A stretch of 64,000 nt of DNA from CAUZFZ01 sp963579025. GTDB taxonomy: Bacteria; Planctomycetota; Planctomycetia; Planctomycetales; Planctomycetaceae. Numbering within the stretch: the stretch's first letter is position 1; each line of letters starts with the position of its first letter. The DNA is taken from the NCBI GenBank assembly GCA_963579025.1, contig CAUZFZ010000014.1, positions 35,115-99,114 on the forward strand, given 5' to 3'. The position numbers and the translations under genes are program-made. This document shows positions 18,579-27,902 of the stretch, in pieces. The notes beneath the pieces are model-generated. The model did no database searches, was not told the origin of the DNA, and saw only the letters and a program-made list of their open reading frames with translations.

Positions 18579-21047
18579 TTGGCGAAGAAGAAGGCATCGA
18601 GTTCGCGAAAGAAGAAGGCACAGAAGCAGGTCCGTGCCATCAGCGATAAGGCTCGCTCCGACGGTGATCAGAACGGTGACGGCAACGGCGATTTCGAGCA
18701 GCTCAGTGTGGCCTCTGATCAGCCTGAGCATGACCGGCTTGAATACGTCTCCATCAGTCAGGAAACGCGGCGGCGGTATCTCAATTATGCGATGTCGGTC
18801 ATTCAGTCGCGTGCATTGCCCGATGTGCGCGACGGGCTCAAGCCGGTGCATCGTCGCATTCTGTTCGTGATGTTCGACGGATTGCGGCTGCTGCATAACG
18901 GCAAGACTCGCAAATGCGCCCGCATCATCGGTGACACGATCGGTCAGTATCACCCGCATGGCGACCTGGCAGTCTATGACGCGCTGGTCCGCATGGCTCA
19001 GGAGTTTTCGCTGCGCTATCCAATGATCACCAAACAGGGCAACTTCGGCTCGGTGATGGGACTGCCCGCGGCAGCGCATCGGTACACCGAGGCCAAGCTG
19101 TCGCTGCTGGCTGAGCAGCTGATGCATGAACTGCGGTTCGACACCGTCGACATGCGGTCCACGTTCGACGGCGATAAGCAGGAGCCGGTTGTTCTGCCAG
19201 CTCGGTTCCCGAATCTGCTGGTCAACGGGACGCAGGGAATCGCGGTCGGCATGGCGACCAGTATCCCGCCGCATAATCTGGGCGAAGTGATCAAGGCCTG
19301 TGTGCATATGATCGACAGTCCAGATGCGACCGTCCCGCAGTTGATGAAATACATCAAGGGCCCGGACTTCCCGCTCGGCGGTCGCATCGTCACCGACCGC
19401 GGCGACATCCGAAAAATGTACGAAGACGGACGCGGGTCGGTCAAAGTCCGCGGTGAATGGCGGTTTGACAAAGAGAAACGTCGTGAGGTCAGAGACCGTG
19501 TCGTGATTTACTCCGTTCCGTATGGCGTGGAGACTGGTCCCCTGGTTGCCGAGATTGGCGGAGTGGTCGCCAGCCGCAAGCTGCCGCAACTCGTCGATGC
19601 CAATGACGAGACCGATGAAAAGAACGGTCTGCGTGTTGTGCTCGAACTTAAGCCGGGCGCCGATGCCGAGGCTGTGATCGCATATCTCTACAAACACACG
19701 AGCCTTGAACAGAATTTCTCCTACAACGCGACGGCGCTGGCGCCGGACGCTTCCGGGGCACTCGCACCCGCGCGGATGAACCTGGTCGAGATCCTGCAGC
19801 ACTTCCTGGACTTCCGGCAGCAGACCGTACGGCGGCGGTTTCAATATCAGCTTGCGCAGCTTGAGAAACGGATTCACATTCTCGAAGGCTTCATGATCGT
19901 GTTTAACGGCCTCGACAAAGCTCTCAAGATTATTCGTAGTTCGACCGGCAAGCAGGATGCGGCTGTCAAGATGATGAGAGAGTTTCCACTCGACGACGTG
20001 CAGACCAACGCGATTCTCGAACTACAGCTCTATCGCATCTCGAAGCTGGAGATCGACGACATCCGCGCGGAACTGGACGAGAAGGAAAAGGAAGCTCGCC
20101 GCATCCGAAACATTCTGAAGTCGGAATCGAAGCTGTGGGAGATCGTCAAGACTGAGCTGATCGAGATCGCCGACACATTTGCGGACAAGCGGCGGACCGG
20201 TGTCGGTTCATCAGAAGAAATCACAGAGTTCGCCGCCGAGACGTATATCGTTAAGGAAAACACAAACGTCGTCGTGACGCGCGAGGGCTGGATCAAACGT
20301 GTCGGCCGACTGGCGAAAGTAGAAAGCACACGTGTCCGGGACGGAGACAGGGTGCTCGATGTGCTGCCCGGCAATACGGTGGACAGCGCCGTCCTGTACT
20401 CGTCCGATGGCGTTGCCTACACGCTGGCCATTGACCAGATACCAGCCTCATCCGGCTATGGCGAACCGCTTGCCAAGCATGTGCGGATGGCTGACGGAGC
20501 CAGCATCGTGGCCGCCCTCTCGACGGATTCGCGATTCACGCCCGTTGACGAAATCCTGGATGATGCCAGTACGCTGCCACACCTGCTGATCGCAACCGCT
20601 CAAGGCCAGATCATGAAGGTCTCGCTGAGCACGTTCCGCCCGCCATCATCGCGCACGGGCCGCAAATTCTGCCGGCTGCGCAAGGGCGATCGGGTGGTCC
20701 ACGTCGAGCTGATTCGCGATCACACGACAATGTTCCTTGCAACGCAGCAGGCTCGGATTATTCACTTCGCACTCGAAGAAGTGCCAATTCTGTCCGGTCC
20801 GGGCATCGGAGTCCGCGGCATCAAGATGGCGAAAGGCGACGTCGTACTTGGTGCCAAGCTGCTCGCCCGGCCCAGCGACACGCTTCGTGTGGTTAACAAC
20901 AACGATACAACATTGAGCTTCGGTCAGATGAAATACAACGTGACTTCGCGAGCAGGCAAAGGAGTCCGCACAAGCCAGCGCAACGAATTCGTGGAAATCG
21001 TTCCCGAGCCAATTCAACTCATCGACTGGGCGGCGCTGGAAGAGTAA
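18579..21047 (+). CDS. gyrA: DNA gyrase/topoisomerase IV subunit A
   Basis: Type IIA topoisomerase breakage-reunion subunit, 822 residues. The start is TTG 18579 behind GGGAGGA. A 50-residue Lys- then Asp/Gly-rich extension precedes the catalytic core. The active-site tyrosine is Y169 (AAAHRYTEAKL) and the quinolone pocket reads HPHGDLAVYD, with Leu130 at the E. coli Ser83 position. The C-terminal half is a six-blade beta-pinwheel. A GyrA-box-like SRAGKG occurs near the end (about 790), not in the first blade, so the gyrase/Topo IV assignment is not certain. No gyrB is adjacent. Confidence 0.9.
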   Translation: MAKKKASSSRKKKAQKQVRAISDKARSDGDQNGDGNGDFEQLSVASDQPEHDRLEYVSISQETRRRYLNYAMSVIQSRALPDVRDGLKPVHRRILFVMFDGLRLLHNGKTRKCARIIGDTIGQYHPHGDLAVYDALVRMAQEFSLRYPMITKQGNFGSVMGLPAAAHRYTEAKLSLLAEQLMHELRFDTVDMRSTFDGDKQEPVVLPARFPNLLVNGTQGIAVGMATSIPPHNLGEVIKACVHMIDSPDATVPQLMKYIKGPDFPLGGRIVTDRGDIRKMYEDGRGSVKVRGEWRFDKEKRREVRDRVVIYSVPYGVETGPLVAEIGGVVASRKLPQLVDANDETDEKNGLRVVLELKPGADAEAVIAYLYKHTSLEQNFSYNATALAPDASGALAPARMNLVEILQHFLDFRQQTVRRRFQYQLAQLEKRIHILEGFMIVFNGLDKALKIIRSSTGKQDAAVKMMREFPLDDVQTNAILELQLYRISKLEIDDIRAELDEKEKEARRIRNILKSESKLWEIVKTELIEIADTFADKRRTGVGSSEEITEFAAETYIVKENTNVVVTREGWIKRVGRLAKVESTRVRDGDRVLDVLPGNTVDSAVLYSSDGVAYTLAIDQIPASSGYGEPLAKHVRMADGASIVAALSTDSRFTPVDEILDDASTLPHLLIATAQGQIMKVSLSTFRPPSSRTGRKFCRLRKGDRVVHVELIRDHTTMFLATQQARIIHFALEEVPILSGPGIGVRGIKMAKGDVVLGAKLLARPSDTLRVVNNNDTTLSFGQMKYNVTSRAGKGVRTSQRNEFVEIVPEPIQLIDWAALEE

Positions 21048-21139
21048 GCAGACCGCTGGTTTTCGAAGCCGTAGTCGTTCAAGACCTCAATCGCATTGTT
21101 GGTTCGAAGTTTCAGACGCATGGCTGGGCAGGTACCGCA

Positions 21140-21490
21140 ATGGCTGACTATCTCAACGACTTGAAGATCGACCAGGCGCGGCGAGACTCGGCGCGGCGCG
21201 ATGGGGAGCTGACTGAAGATGTTCGGACGCTGCGAACGAAGGTTGATCGGCTTCAACTGGTTTGTCGCGCGTTGTGTGAACTGATCTCAGAGCATACCGA
21301 CATCAGCAGCGAGACATTGCTGGAGCGGATTCGGGACGTGGACCTGAGGGATGGAAGCCTGGACGGCAAACTGGTTCGCTCCGTCATCAATTGCCCGCAG
21401 TGCAGTCGTCCTGGCAAAGCCGATCAGACGAAATGCCTGTACTGTGGGGCGGCACTGACACCAGAGGATCCAATGGACCTTTACCTTTGA
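21140..21490 (+). CDS. small coiled-coil plus zinc-ribbon protein
   Basis: A 116-residue protein whose N-terminal 45 residues are charged and helical (LKIDQARRDSARRDGELTE), likely a coiled coil. It ends in a CxxC...CxxC zinc ribbon (CPQCSRPGKADQTKCLYCG, about 85-103). It lies 90 bp after the topoisomerase gene on the same strand. Cytosolic; no function can be assigned. Confidence 0.7.
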   Translation: MADYLNDLKIDQARRDSARRDGELTEDVRTLRTKVDRLQLVCRALCELISEHTDISSETLLERIRDVDLRDGSLDGKLVRSVINCPQCSRPGKADQTKCLYCGAALTPEDPMDLYL

Positions 21491-21728
21491 ATGGCCAGGA
21501 GAATTCTCGATGTTCCGTTTGGTTGTCTCTTCCAGCAACGATTGCGCGACGCGTGAAGAACAGGTGTGACTCCGAATCATCACGGACCAGACCAATTCTA
21601 TCGGGTAACCAATTTTTTGAGGGAATGGGTAGCGACGATTCAGGTTCCAGTCAGTATCTTCCGCAGGCAGCACGGACGAGGACGCAGGGAGCGAAAGCAA
21701 CACTCTTTCTGGACAGGACGACCGGAAG

Positions 21729-24044
21729 ATGGGACGGAACCGCCGCAAAGCCAGGCCGGGATCTCAGAAACAGAATCAGGCGGACGCGGTCACACTGACG
21801 CGTCGCTTTCTTGATCGCGGGCAGTACAAAGACGCACTCAAACAGGCTCGCATTGCGATCCGGCAGGAAGTGAGTCCTGTGCGGCAGCAGTTACTCGAAC
21901 AGGCATCGTTCGAGCGCGCCGCGGAACTGCATCGCAATGGTCTGCAGGAGCAGTGTCGGGACCTGCTCCTGCCGCTGGCGAAGTCTGCTTCCGATCAGTC
22001 TGTGCAGGCGCGGTTGCCCGAACTGCTGCTGCGGGCCGGGCTGCTCGACCGCTTTCCGCAATACCGCGACACCGTGTCCGAACTGACACGCAATTCCGTG
22101 TCTCACGATCAGTTTGACCGGGCGATCGGGGCTCCGGATCAAACGTTGCCCGCGGATCGGAACGTCGCCGACGCAGTGCGGCAGGCGTTGACCCTGGTGG
22201 AAACGGGTGACGACGACGCGGCGCTCGAACGGCTCAGCGGCATCCCGCGGAAATCTCCGGCGGCCGAGTGGCGCGTGTTCGTCCGCGGACTGATCCAGTG
22301 GTATCGGAGCGACGATGCGGCGGCTGAGGCCTGCTGGTCGCGGCTGAATGAGGCACGGGCACCGGCGAGGATCGCGGCTCGGCTGCAGACGATTCGCCGT
22401 TGTGGCGGCGCGGGCACCGGCGCGGACAGCGGCCTCGTGCGAGTGATCGAGAGAGCAGTGCTCGGGGGACAGTCGCTGACGGCCCTGACCGAACTCCGCG
22501 ATCACGTCGCTCGTGAGGACTGGTCGGAGATGATGCGCGTCTGGCAGCGCTGCCGTCCGGCATTCCGGAAGCAGGCGAACGTGCTTCGTCGGATCACGGA
22601 TGCGGTTCTGTCGCGGATCATTGACGCCGAGGCGCACGACGTCTTCGACGAATTTCGATGCCATGCCACGCCGCCACCCATTGACCCGCGCTGGCATCGG
22701 ACTAGAGCACTGCTCGACGAACCCGAGGATCAGGAGGACGCCGAGGAACACTGGCTTCAGTATCTCGCCGAACTGAATTCGATTCCGGCGTTCACTGAGC
22801 GGGAACGGCCACTCGTGCGGTCACTGGTACATGCTCGCATGGCAGCGGCCAGTTGTCGCGAGATTGACGAACTGGTGCATTGCTCCTGCAGCGGCGATCA
22901 CTCGGAAGAGATCGAATGCGAATACGAATTCGCCATCGAGCACTTGTCGGACAGTCTGGAAGCGTGTCCTGAGAACGAGCGGGCGTGGACGAATCTGATT
23001 GGCGCACATGAGCTGACAGGTCACAGCTCGGAGGCCAGCCGCACGGCGCAGCGGATGCTCGAACACTTCCCCAACGATCTCCAGGCCCTGCGGATTGTCG
23101 GCGGGTACGAACTGACGGCGGGCGACCCGTTCAAGGCTCGGGACTGTCTGCATCACGCGCACCGATTGCGGCCACTGGACAAGTCACTGTGCCACGCCAC
23201 GATCGCCGCTCACAGTGCCTGCCTGCGGCGTCTGATTGAAGTCGAGGATTTATCAGCGGCACGGCGAGAATTGGAAGCGGTCGATGTGCCGCTGCGGTCG
23301 GCCGACATCGGGGATCGGGCGGAGATTCTGACATTGCGGGCGGTGCTGGAGTTTCAGTCCAGTGACGAAGCTGCCGGCGAACTGGCGGTGCAGGCGGTGT
23401 GTGACAGTTTCGAAGAAGCCACAGCGGCGCTCCTGCATCTGGTCATTGAGTTCCGGCGGGCCGGCCTGGCCGAGACGCTCGTGGCGGGGTTCGAGACGAT
23501 GTGGAAGTCGGAGCTGAAACGCCGCTGCCACGCACAGACGGCCAGTGAGATGACCCGCCTCATGTTCCAACTGAAGCAGCGGAAGGTGCCTCACCGGTTC
23601 TGGAAATCGTTAGTACCTGACCTGCTCGCCTACATCCGGCGGACGAGCCGTGTGAAGTTTCAGGCCGAAGAGCTGCTGAACGTCTGCGGTTTTCTCCAGC
23701 TGGCGGGCGATCAGCAACTACTCAAGAAGTTCGTGGTGAAGGGCCGGAAGAAATTCCCGCAGACGCCGACCTTTCACTTCCTCACCGGCATTCTCGAAGT
23801 CGGCCGTGAATCACTTGGCCATCAGAAGCGCGCTTTGGCCAGCTTTCGGAAGGTGATTGAGCTGTGTGAGGGCTCGTCCGATCACAGCCACGACGAGCTG
23901 CTGAAGATGGCGCGGCGAAAGATCACATTGCTGAAATCTCCGGGGCGATTTCTCCAGCCCCCGCCGTTCGGTCCTGCCATGGAGCTGGATGAGATGGTTC
24001 CGCCGACGGTCGACGAAACTGTCGAAATGGCTCGGGATGGATGA
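21729..24044 (+). CDS. TPR-repeat protein of the chaperone module
   Basis: A 771-residue, almost entirely helical protein beginning with a basic patch (MGRNRRKARPGSQKQ). Many degenerate TPR-like helix pairs are visible, for example FLDRGQYKDALKQARIAIRQ (about 26-45), AWTNLIGAHELTGHSSEASR (about 420) and ALRIVGGYELTAGDPFKARD (about 455). There is no signal peptide, so it is probably cytosolic. It heads the run of J-like, GrpE-like and Hsp70-like genes, with a 115-bp gap to the next. I infer a scaffold or substrate adaptor role for that chaperone set. Confidence 0.75.
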   Translation: MGRNRRKARPGSQKQNQADAVTLTRRFLDRGQYKDALKQARIAIRQEVSPVRQQLLEQASFERAAELHRNGLQEQCRDLLLPLAKSASDQSVQARLPELLLRAGLLDRFPQYRDTVSELTRNSVSHDQFDRAIGAPDQTLPADRNVADAVRQALTLVETGDDDAALERLSGIPRKSPAAEWRVFVRGLIQWYRSDDAAAEACWSRLNEARAPARIAARLQTIRRCGGAGTGADSGLVRVIERAVLGGQSLTALTELRDHVAREDWSEMMRVWQRCRPAFRKQANVLRRITDAVLSRIIDAEAHDVFDEFRCHATPPPIDPRWHRTRALLDEPEDQEDAEEHWLQYLAELNSIPAFTERERPLVRSLVHARMAAASCREIDELVHCSCSGDHSEEIECEYEFAIEHLSDSLEACPENERAWTNLIGAHELTGHSSEASRTAQRMLEHFPNDLQALRIVGGYELTAGDPFKARDCLHHAHRLRPLDKSLCHATIAAHSACLRRLIEVEDLSAARRELEAVDVPLRSADIGDRAEILTLRAVLEFQSSDEAAGELAVQAVCDSFEEATAALLHLVIEFRRAGLAETLVAGFETMWKSELKRRCHAQTASEMTRLMFQLKQRKVPHRFWKSLVPDLLAYIRRTSRVKFQAEELLNVCGFLQLAGDQQLLKKFVVKGRKKFPQTPTFHFLTGILEVGRESLGHQKRALASFRKVIELCEGSSDHSHDELLKMARRKITLLKSPGRFLQPPPFGPAMELDEMVPPTVDETVEMARDG

Positions 24045-24159
24045 GATTGTCGAGATTGCGATGCTCCAGACGCCAGCACAAGCAAATGGAGGCCAGTAGG
24101 GCGATGCTCTTTGCGAAGAACAATAAAGACAATGTGGAACAGAAAACGGAGGCATTGGC

Positions 24160-24453
24160 GTGCGTGACCCCTGGGCAATCCTGAATCTCGATGCGACAGC
24201 GGACGAGACGGCCATCCGGCGGCGATACTTGGAACTGGTGAAGCAGCATCCACCAGACCGCGATCCGGAACGGTTTCGGGAGGTGCGGCAGGCCTACGAA
24301 CGCGTGCGCGATCCATTGGAGCGATTGCGGACGCTGCTGTTCGGCCTGGAAGGCGACCGCCCGCTCGACTCGATCATCGCTGAGCTGCGATCGCAACTGC
24401 AGCAGAGCCGTATTCCGACCAGTGCTCTGCTGCAACTTGCCGAGGTGCCGTGA
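24160..24453 (+). CDS. J-domain-like protein with HPP in place of HPD
   Basis: A GTG start at 24160 follows acggagg. The 97-residue protein is a J domain (DPWAILNLDATADETAIRRRY, helix II LELVKQ, loop, helix III FREVRQAYERV) plus a short tail. The loop reads HPPDRDPERF, so the invariant Asp of HPD, needed for Hsp70 ATPase stimulation in classic J proteins, is Pro. An Asp follows immediately. The gene is next to GrpE-like and Hsp70-like genes, with the next start 1 bp after this stop. It may be a specialised or non-stimulating J partner. Confidence 0.82.
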   Translation: MRDPWAILNLDATADETAIRRRYLELVKQHPPDRDPERFREVRQAYERVRDPLERLRTLLFGLEGDRPLDSIIAELRSQLQQSRIPTSALLQLAEVP

Positions 24454-24454
24454 G

Positions 24455-25258
24455 ATGGAGAACGAGCAACGTTTTGACGTGGCAGCCAGCGGAGTGTCCG
24501 AGGACGAGCTGATGCTCGACCAGTTCCGTTCGTGGCTGAGCGAGTCACGTGCCGAAGCTGCGACGATTGCGTCACCGCATCATCCGAATGCGGGTTTGTA
24601 TGACCTTGTCGAGTCGTTCACGGCGTTGCGGCAGGAAGTCAAACTGCAGACAAAAAGCGGCCGGTCGCTGCAGGCAGCGACTGGGACGGCGCTCGACTCA
24701 CTGCAGACGGCGATCGACGAGTTTCATGCCGTTAAGCCGCGCGAGGTGGAGGCCGCCCGAATTGCCAGCCGGCCGCTGCTTGAGTCACTGGCCGATCTGT
24801 GTGAGGCGCTGGATCGCGGGCGGACGGTTATTGAGCGGACGCGCGAACAGTTGCTCGCCACGGCCGAACAGACCAGCGAGCTGATCGACGCGGAACTGGC
24901 CCGGACGTCGTTCTGGAAGCGACAGGCGTGCCGCTGCTTTGCCGGCTCGATCAAACGCCAGCTCGCCGGACAGGCGCAGGAGGCCTGGCGGCCGCTGCTC
25001 GATTCACTCCTTGAAGGTTATCGGCTGATTCAGCAGCGGCTGGACCGGGCCATGCAGTCGCACGGACTGGAACGAATCGCATGTGTCGGCCTGCCAGTGG
25101 ATGTCAACAGTATGACGGTTGTCGAAGTGGTCGACGTGACCAATCAGCCAGCGGGCGAGGTCGTCGAAGAACTGCGGCCGGGGTTCCGCTGGCAGGGAGA
25201 AGTGATTCGATTCGCGGAGGTCAAAGCAGCACGGAACCCGGGCGGGCAACGCCGTTAA
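24455..25258 (+). CDS. GrpE-like nucleotide exchange factor
   Basis: The start at ATG 24455 is 1 bp after the J-like gene stop (267 residues); an upstream ATG at 24422 overlaps that gene. A long charged helical region (about 30-190) resembles the GrpE coiled coil. The C-terminal beta domain has clear GrpE character: RIACVGLPVDVNSMTVVEVV then PAGEVVEELRPGFRWQGEVIR. GrpE releases ADP from Hsp70. The protein is longer than standard GrpE (about 200) and its last residues (GGQRR) and stop codon come from a palindromic repeat, indicating an altered C-terminus. Confidence 0.82.
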   Translation: MENEQRFDVAASGVSEDELMLDQFRSWLSESRAEAATIASPHHPNAGLYDLVESFTALRQEVKLQTKSGRSLQAATGTALDSLQTAIDEFHAVKPREVEAARIASRPLLESLADLCEALDRGRTVIERTREQLLATAEQTSELIDAELARTSFWKRQACRCFAGSIKRQLAGQAQEAWRPLLDSLLEGYRLIQQRLDRAMQSHGLERIACVGLPVDVNSMTVVEVVDVTNQPAGEVVEELRPGFRWQGEVIRFAEVKAARNPGGQRR

Positions 25259-25326
25259 GGATTTCCAGAGCCTCGTTCCAGGGCAGAGCCCTGGAACGAA
25301 AATCCTTAACGGCGTTGCCGGGCGGG
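25241..25326. repeat. family C palindrome, copy 1
   Basis: Nested inverted repeats: the outer arms gcaacgccgttaaggatt (25246-25263) and their complement (25301-25318) are perfect. The inner arms cgttccagggc and gccctggaacg form the tip. It overlaps the 3' end of the GrpE-like gene, whose TAA (25256-25258) is part of the left arm. A longer relative is at 29741-29871. Confidence 0.9.
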
Positions 25327-25441
25327 GCAGCAGCAGGGACGTTTTGATCGATGATTTTCGATTGTTCAACGCGCCAGAAGCGGCTGGCCGTCTGTCAATC
25401 AACCAATAATCACGGACCAGGATAACACAGGGAAAACACAC

Positions 25442-27271
25442 ATGTCCGGTACGGAGACAATGGACACGATCGTCGGGATCGATCTGGGAACCACGAACAG
25501 CGTCATCTCAATTGTGGAGAACGGGCATCCGCGGGTGATTGCGGAATCGGGCGAGACGATGCTGCCGTCAGTTGTGGGTGTGGACGCATCGGGCGGCCTG
25601 ATCGTCGGACACCCCGCGCGGAATCAGCTTATTCTCGCGCCGGAACGGACGGTGAAGTCCATCAAACGCCGCATGGGGCAGGCGGACACCGTGTCGTTGG
25701 GCGGGCAGGACTTTACGCCGCAGGAGGTCTCGGCGGTGATCCTCCGCAAGCTGAAGCAGCGGGCCGAGACCGACCTTGGTCGTGCAGTCACGCGAGCTGT
25801 GATCACAGTCCCGGCGTTCTTCAACGAGGTTCAGCGCGAAGCGACCCGCGCGGCCGGCGAACTGGCCGGACTTGACGTCGTGCGGATCATTAACGAGCCG
25901 ACTGCCGCGTCACTCGCCTACAACGCGACACCCGACCTCGCTGAACGGCTGCTCGTGTATGACCTTGGCGGCGGGACGTTTGACGTGTCCGTGGTGCAAA
26001 TCGAAGCCGGGGTCGTCGAGGTGCTGGCCAGTCACGGCGATACACGGCTCGGTGGCGACGACTTCGATGAACTGTTGCTGCACCATGTGTGTGATGCGTT
26101 TCAGGTCGAGCACAAGGTGGACCTGCGGAACACACCGCGGACGCGTTCGCGACTGCTCGCCGTGGTCGAAAACGCGAAGAAGCAGCTCTCGACCGAAGGC
26201 GTCGTGCAGATCGAAGAAGAGTTCATTGTCGAGCACAAGGGAGTGCCGCTGCACCTGAACATGGAACTGAAGCGGTTCGACTACGAGGACATGATCCTGC
26301 CTCTGCTGGAGAAGACGCTCGTCTGTCTGGATCAGACCCTGGAGGACGCGGACCTGACGGCGGGGGATATTGACCGCGTGGTGCTGGTCGGAGGTTCGAC
26401 GCGGACGCCGCTGGTGCATCGTCTGCTCAACGATCGGCTGGGCCTGCCACTGCACACGGACGTCGATCCGGACCTCTGTGTGGCCGCGGGCGCCGCGGTA
26501 CAGGCGGCGTTGATCGCGGGACACGACGTTGATGCCGTGCTGGTCGATATCACGCCGCACACGCTGGGCATCGCCTGCCTGGGTTACGTCAATGGACGTT
26601 ACGGCAGCAATAAATTCGCACGGCTGATCCGCCGCAACTCACCGTTGCCCGTGTCCGAAACCGACGTGTTCACCACAGCGCATGACGGACAGGATGCCGT
26701 GCACATCGAGGTTTACCAGGGCGAAAATGACAACGTTCGGAACAACGACCTGGTGGGAGAATTTGAGCTGGAGGACCTGGTGGAGGCAGAGGCGGGCCAC
26801 GAGATTCTGGTGCGCTTCGACCTGGATCTCGACGGAATCCTGACCGTCACGGCCTCTGAGCGAACGACCGGCAACGAAAAGCAGTTAACGATCGACAACG
26901 CGGTGGAGCGGTTCCGTCAGCGTGGTGGCGCGGCAGCCAGGATACGGCTCGACGAGGCGTTCGCGGCCAGTCGTGAACTGCGTTCCGAAGTGCTGCCGGG
27001 CTCGACCGCACTGCCCGTCGCCGCCACGCCCGTAGCGGAACCGATTCCGGAACCGGAGTTATTCCCCGAGTTTCAGGCAACACTCAACCGCGCCCAGGAA
27101 GTACTGCGACAGGGCAGTCCGCTGCTGGAGCAGGCGGCAGCTGAGGACGCTGACGAGTTGCGCGCATTGCTGGCGCGTCTGCAGACAGCAGTCGACAACC
27201 ACGCGGGGGCCGACATGAAAGCGATTCTGACCGAAGCCGAAGACCTGATTTTCTATCTGCAGGATGCCTGA
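25442..27271 (+). CDS. Hsp70 (DnaK-like) chaperone
   Basis: ATP-dependent chaperone, 609 residues. The ATPase motifs are present: GIDLGTTNSVISI (about 12), NEPTAASLAYN (about 152), VYDLGGGTFDVSVV (about 173) and VVLVGGSTRTPLVHRL (about 319). The substrate-binding beta domain has NSPLPVSETDVFTTA. The C-terminal helical lid is short and lacks the linker-EEVD-like tail of housekeeping DnaK, marking a paralogue. A 183-bp gap with a palindrome separates it from the GrpE-like gene, and its 3' end overlaps the zinc-ribbon gene by 8 bp. Confidence 0.92.
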   Translation: MSGTETMDTIVGIDLGTTNSVISIVENGHPRVIAESGETMLPSVVGVDASGGLIVGHPARNQLILAPERTVKSIKRRMGQADTVSLGGQDFTPQEVSAVILRKLKQRAETDLGRAVTRAVITVPAFFNEVQREATRAAGELAGLDVVRIINEPTAASLAYNATPDLAERLLVYDLGGGTFDVSVVQIEAGVVEVLASHGDTRLGGDDFDELLLHHVCDAFQVEHKVDLRNTPRTRSRLLAVVENAKKQLSTEGVVQIEEEFIVEHKGVPLHLNMELKRFDYEDMILPLLEKTLVCLDQTLEDADLTAGDIDRVVLVGGSTRTPLVHRLLNDRLGLPLHTDVDPDLCVAAGAAVQAALIAGHDVDAVLVDITPHTLGIACLGYVNGRYGSNKFARLIRRNSPLPVSETDVFTTAHDGQDAVHIEVYQGENDNVRNNDLVGEFELEDLVEAEAGHEILVRFDLDLDGILTVTASERTTGNEKQLTIDNAVERFRQRGGAAARIRLDEAFAASRELRSEVLPGSTALPVAATPVAEPIPEPELFPEFQATLNRAQEVLRQGSPLLEQAAAEDADELRALLARLQTAVDNHAGADMKAILTEAEDLIFYLQDA

Positions 27272-27704
27272 ACCCCACCCCATCACCGACACGTCCTCAC
27301 CGATGCTGCCGCAGTCCTCACCGCCGGCGCCGACTTTATCCAGCGACGATCCGGCGGCGGTTCGGCGGCCGGTTCGCGCCGTCGCGCCGGGCGCCACACT
27401 CGAATCCGCTGACGCGAACTCAATGCACTGCCCGACCTGCCGCGCCAGACAGCAGTGGTCGGAGACATGCCGGCGCTGCGGCAGCGACCTGACACTGCTC
27501 CGCCGTTTCGCGATCCGGATCGAGTGGTATCGCGAGCAGTGTCTGCTGGCACTGCACACGAACGACGTCGCCACGGCGTGGTCTTACGCCCGTGCTCTGT
27601 ACGACCTGCGTCCTGATGCGGACGCCACACGTCTGCTGGGCACCTGCCTGATTCTGAACGGCGAATTCGAGCAGGCACAACATCTCATTCCGTCAGCCGA
27701 ATGA
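27264..27704 (+). CDS. zinc-ribbon protein with TPR-like tail
   Basis: A 146-residue protein overlapping the Hsp70-like gene by 8 bp, so it is probably translationally coupled. A Pro/Ser-rich N-terminus (about 1-50) is followed by a CxxC...CxxC ribbon (HCPTCRARQQWSETCRRCGS, about 55-74). A helical tail AWSYARALYDLRPDADATRLLG resembles a TPR unit and echoes the TPR protein that heads this gene run. I infer a co-chaperone or adaptor role from context only. Confidence 0.75.
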   Translation: MPEPHPITDTSSPMLPQSSPPAPTLSSDDPAAVRRPVRAVAPGATLESADANSMHCPTCRARQQWSETCRRCGSDLTLLRRFAIRIEWYREQCLLALHTNDVATAWSYARALYDLRPDADATRLLGTCLILNGEFEQAQHLIPSAE

Positions 27705-27902
27705 GCGGAATCCGTGAGGACGCGTCACACGAAGCGGACGAACCCTGTAATCACCCGCGCCGGCACACCGCATGACGTATCGCTCCGCTCGTCACAGCAA
27801 CGTGAAAAACTCACCGGCTCAGAGCGTTGGAACAAGCTGGCTAAACGAGTACTTTGCCGGATCACTGATGCGTTCCGCTCTTTCGCCGTAGTGGGAAAGT
27901 CC

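Noticed and set aside
18492..19877. 461-codon minus-strand frame
   Set aside because: Antisense to the gyrA-type gene with no recognisable protein features.
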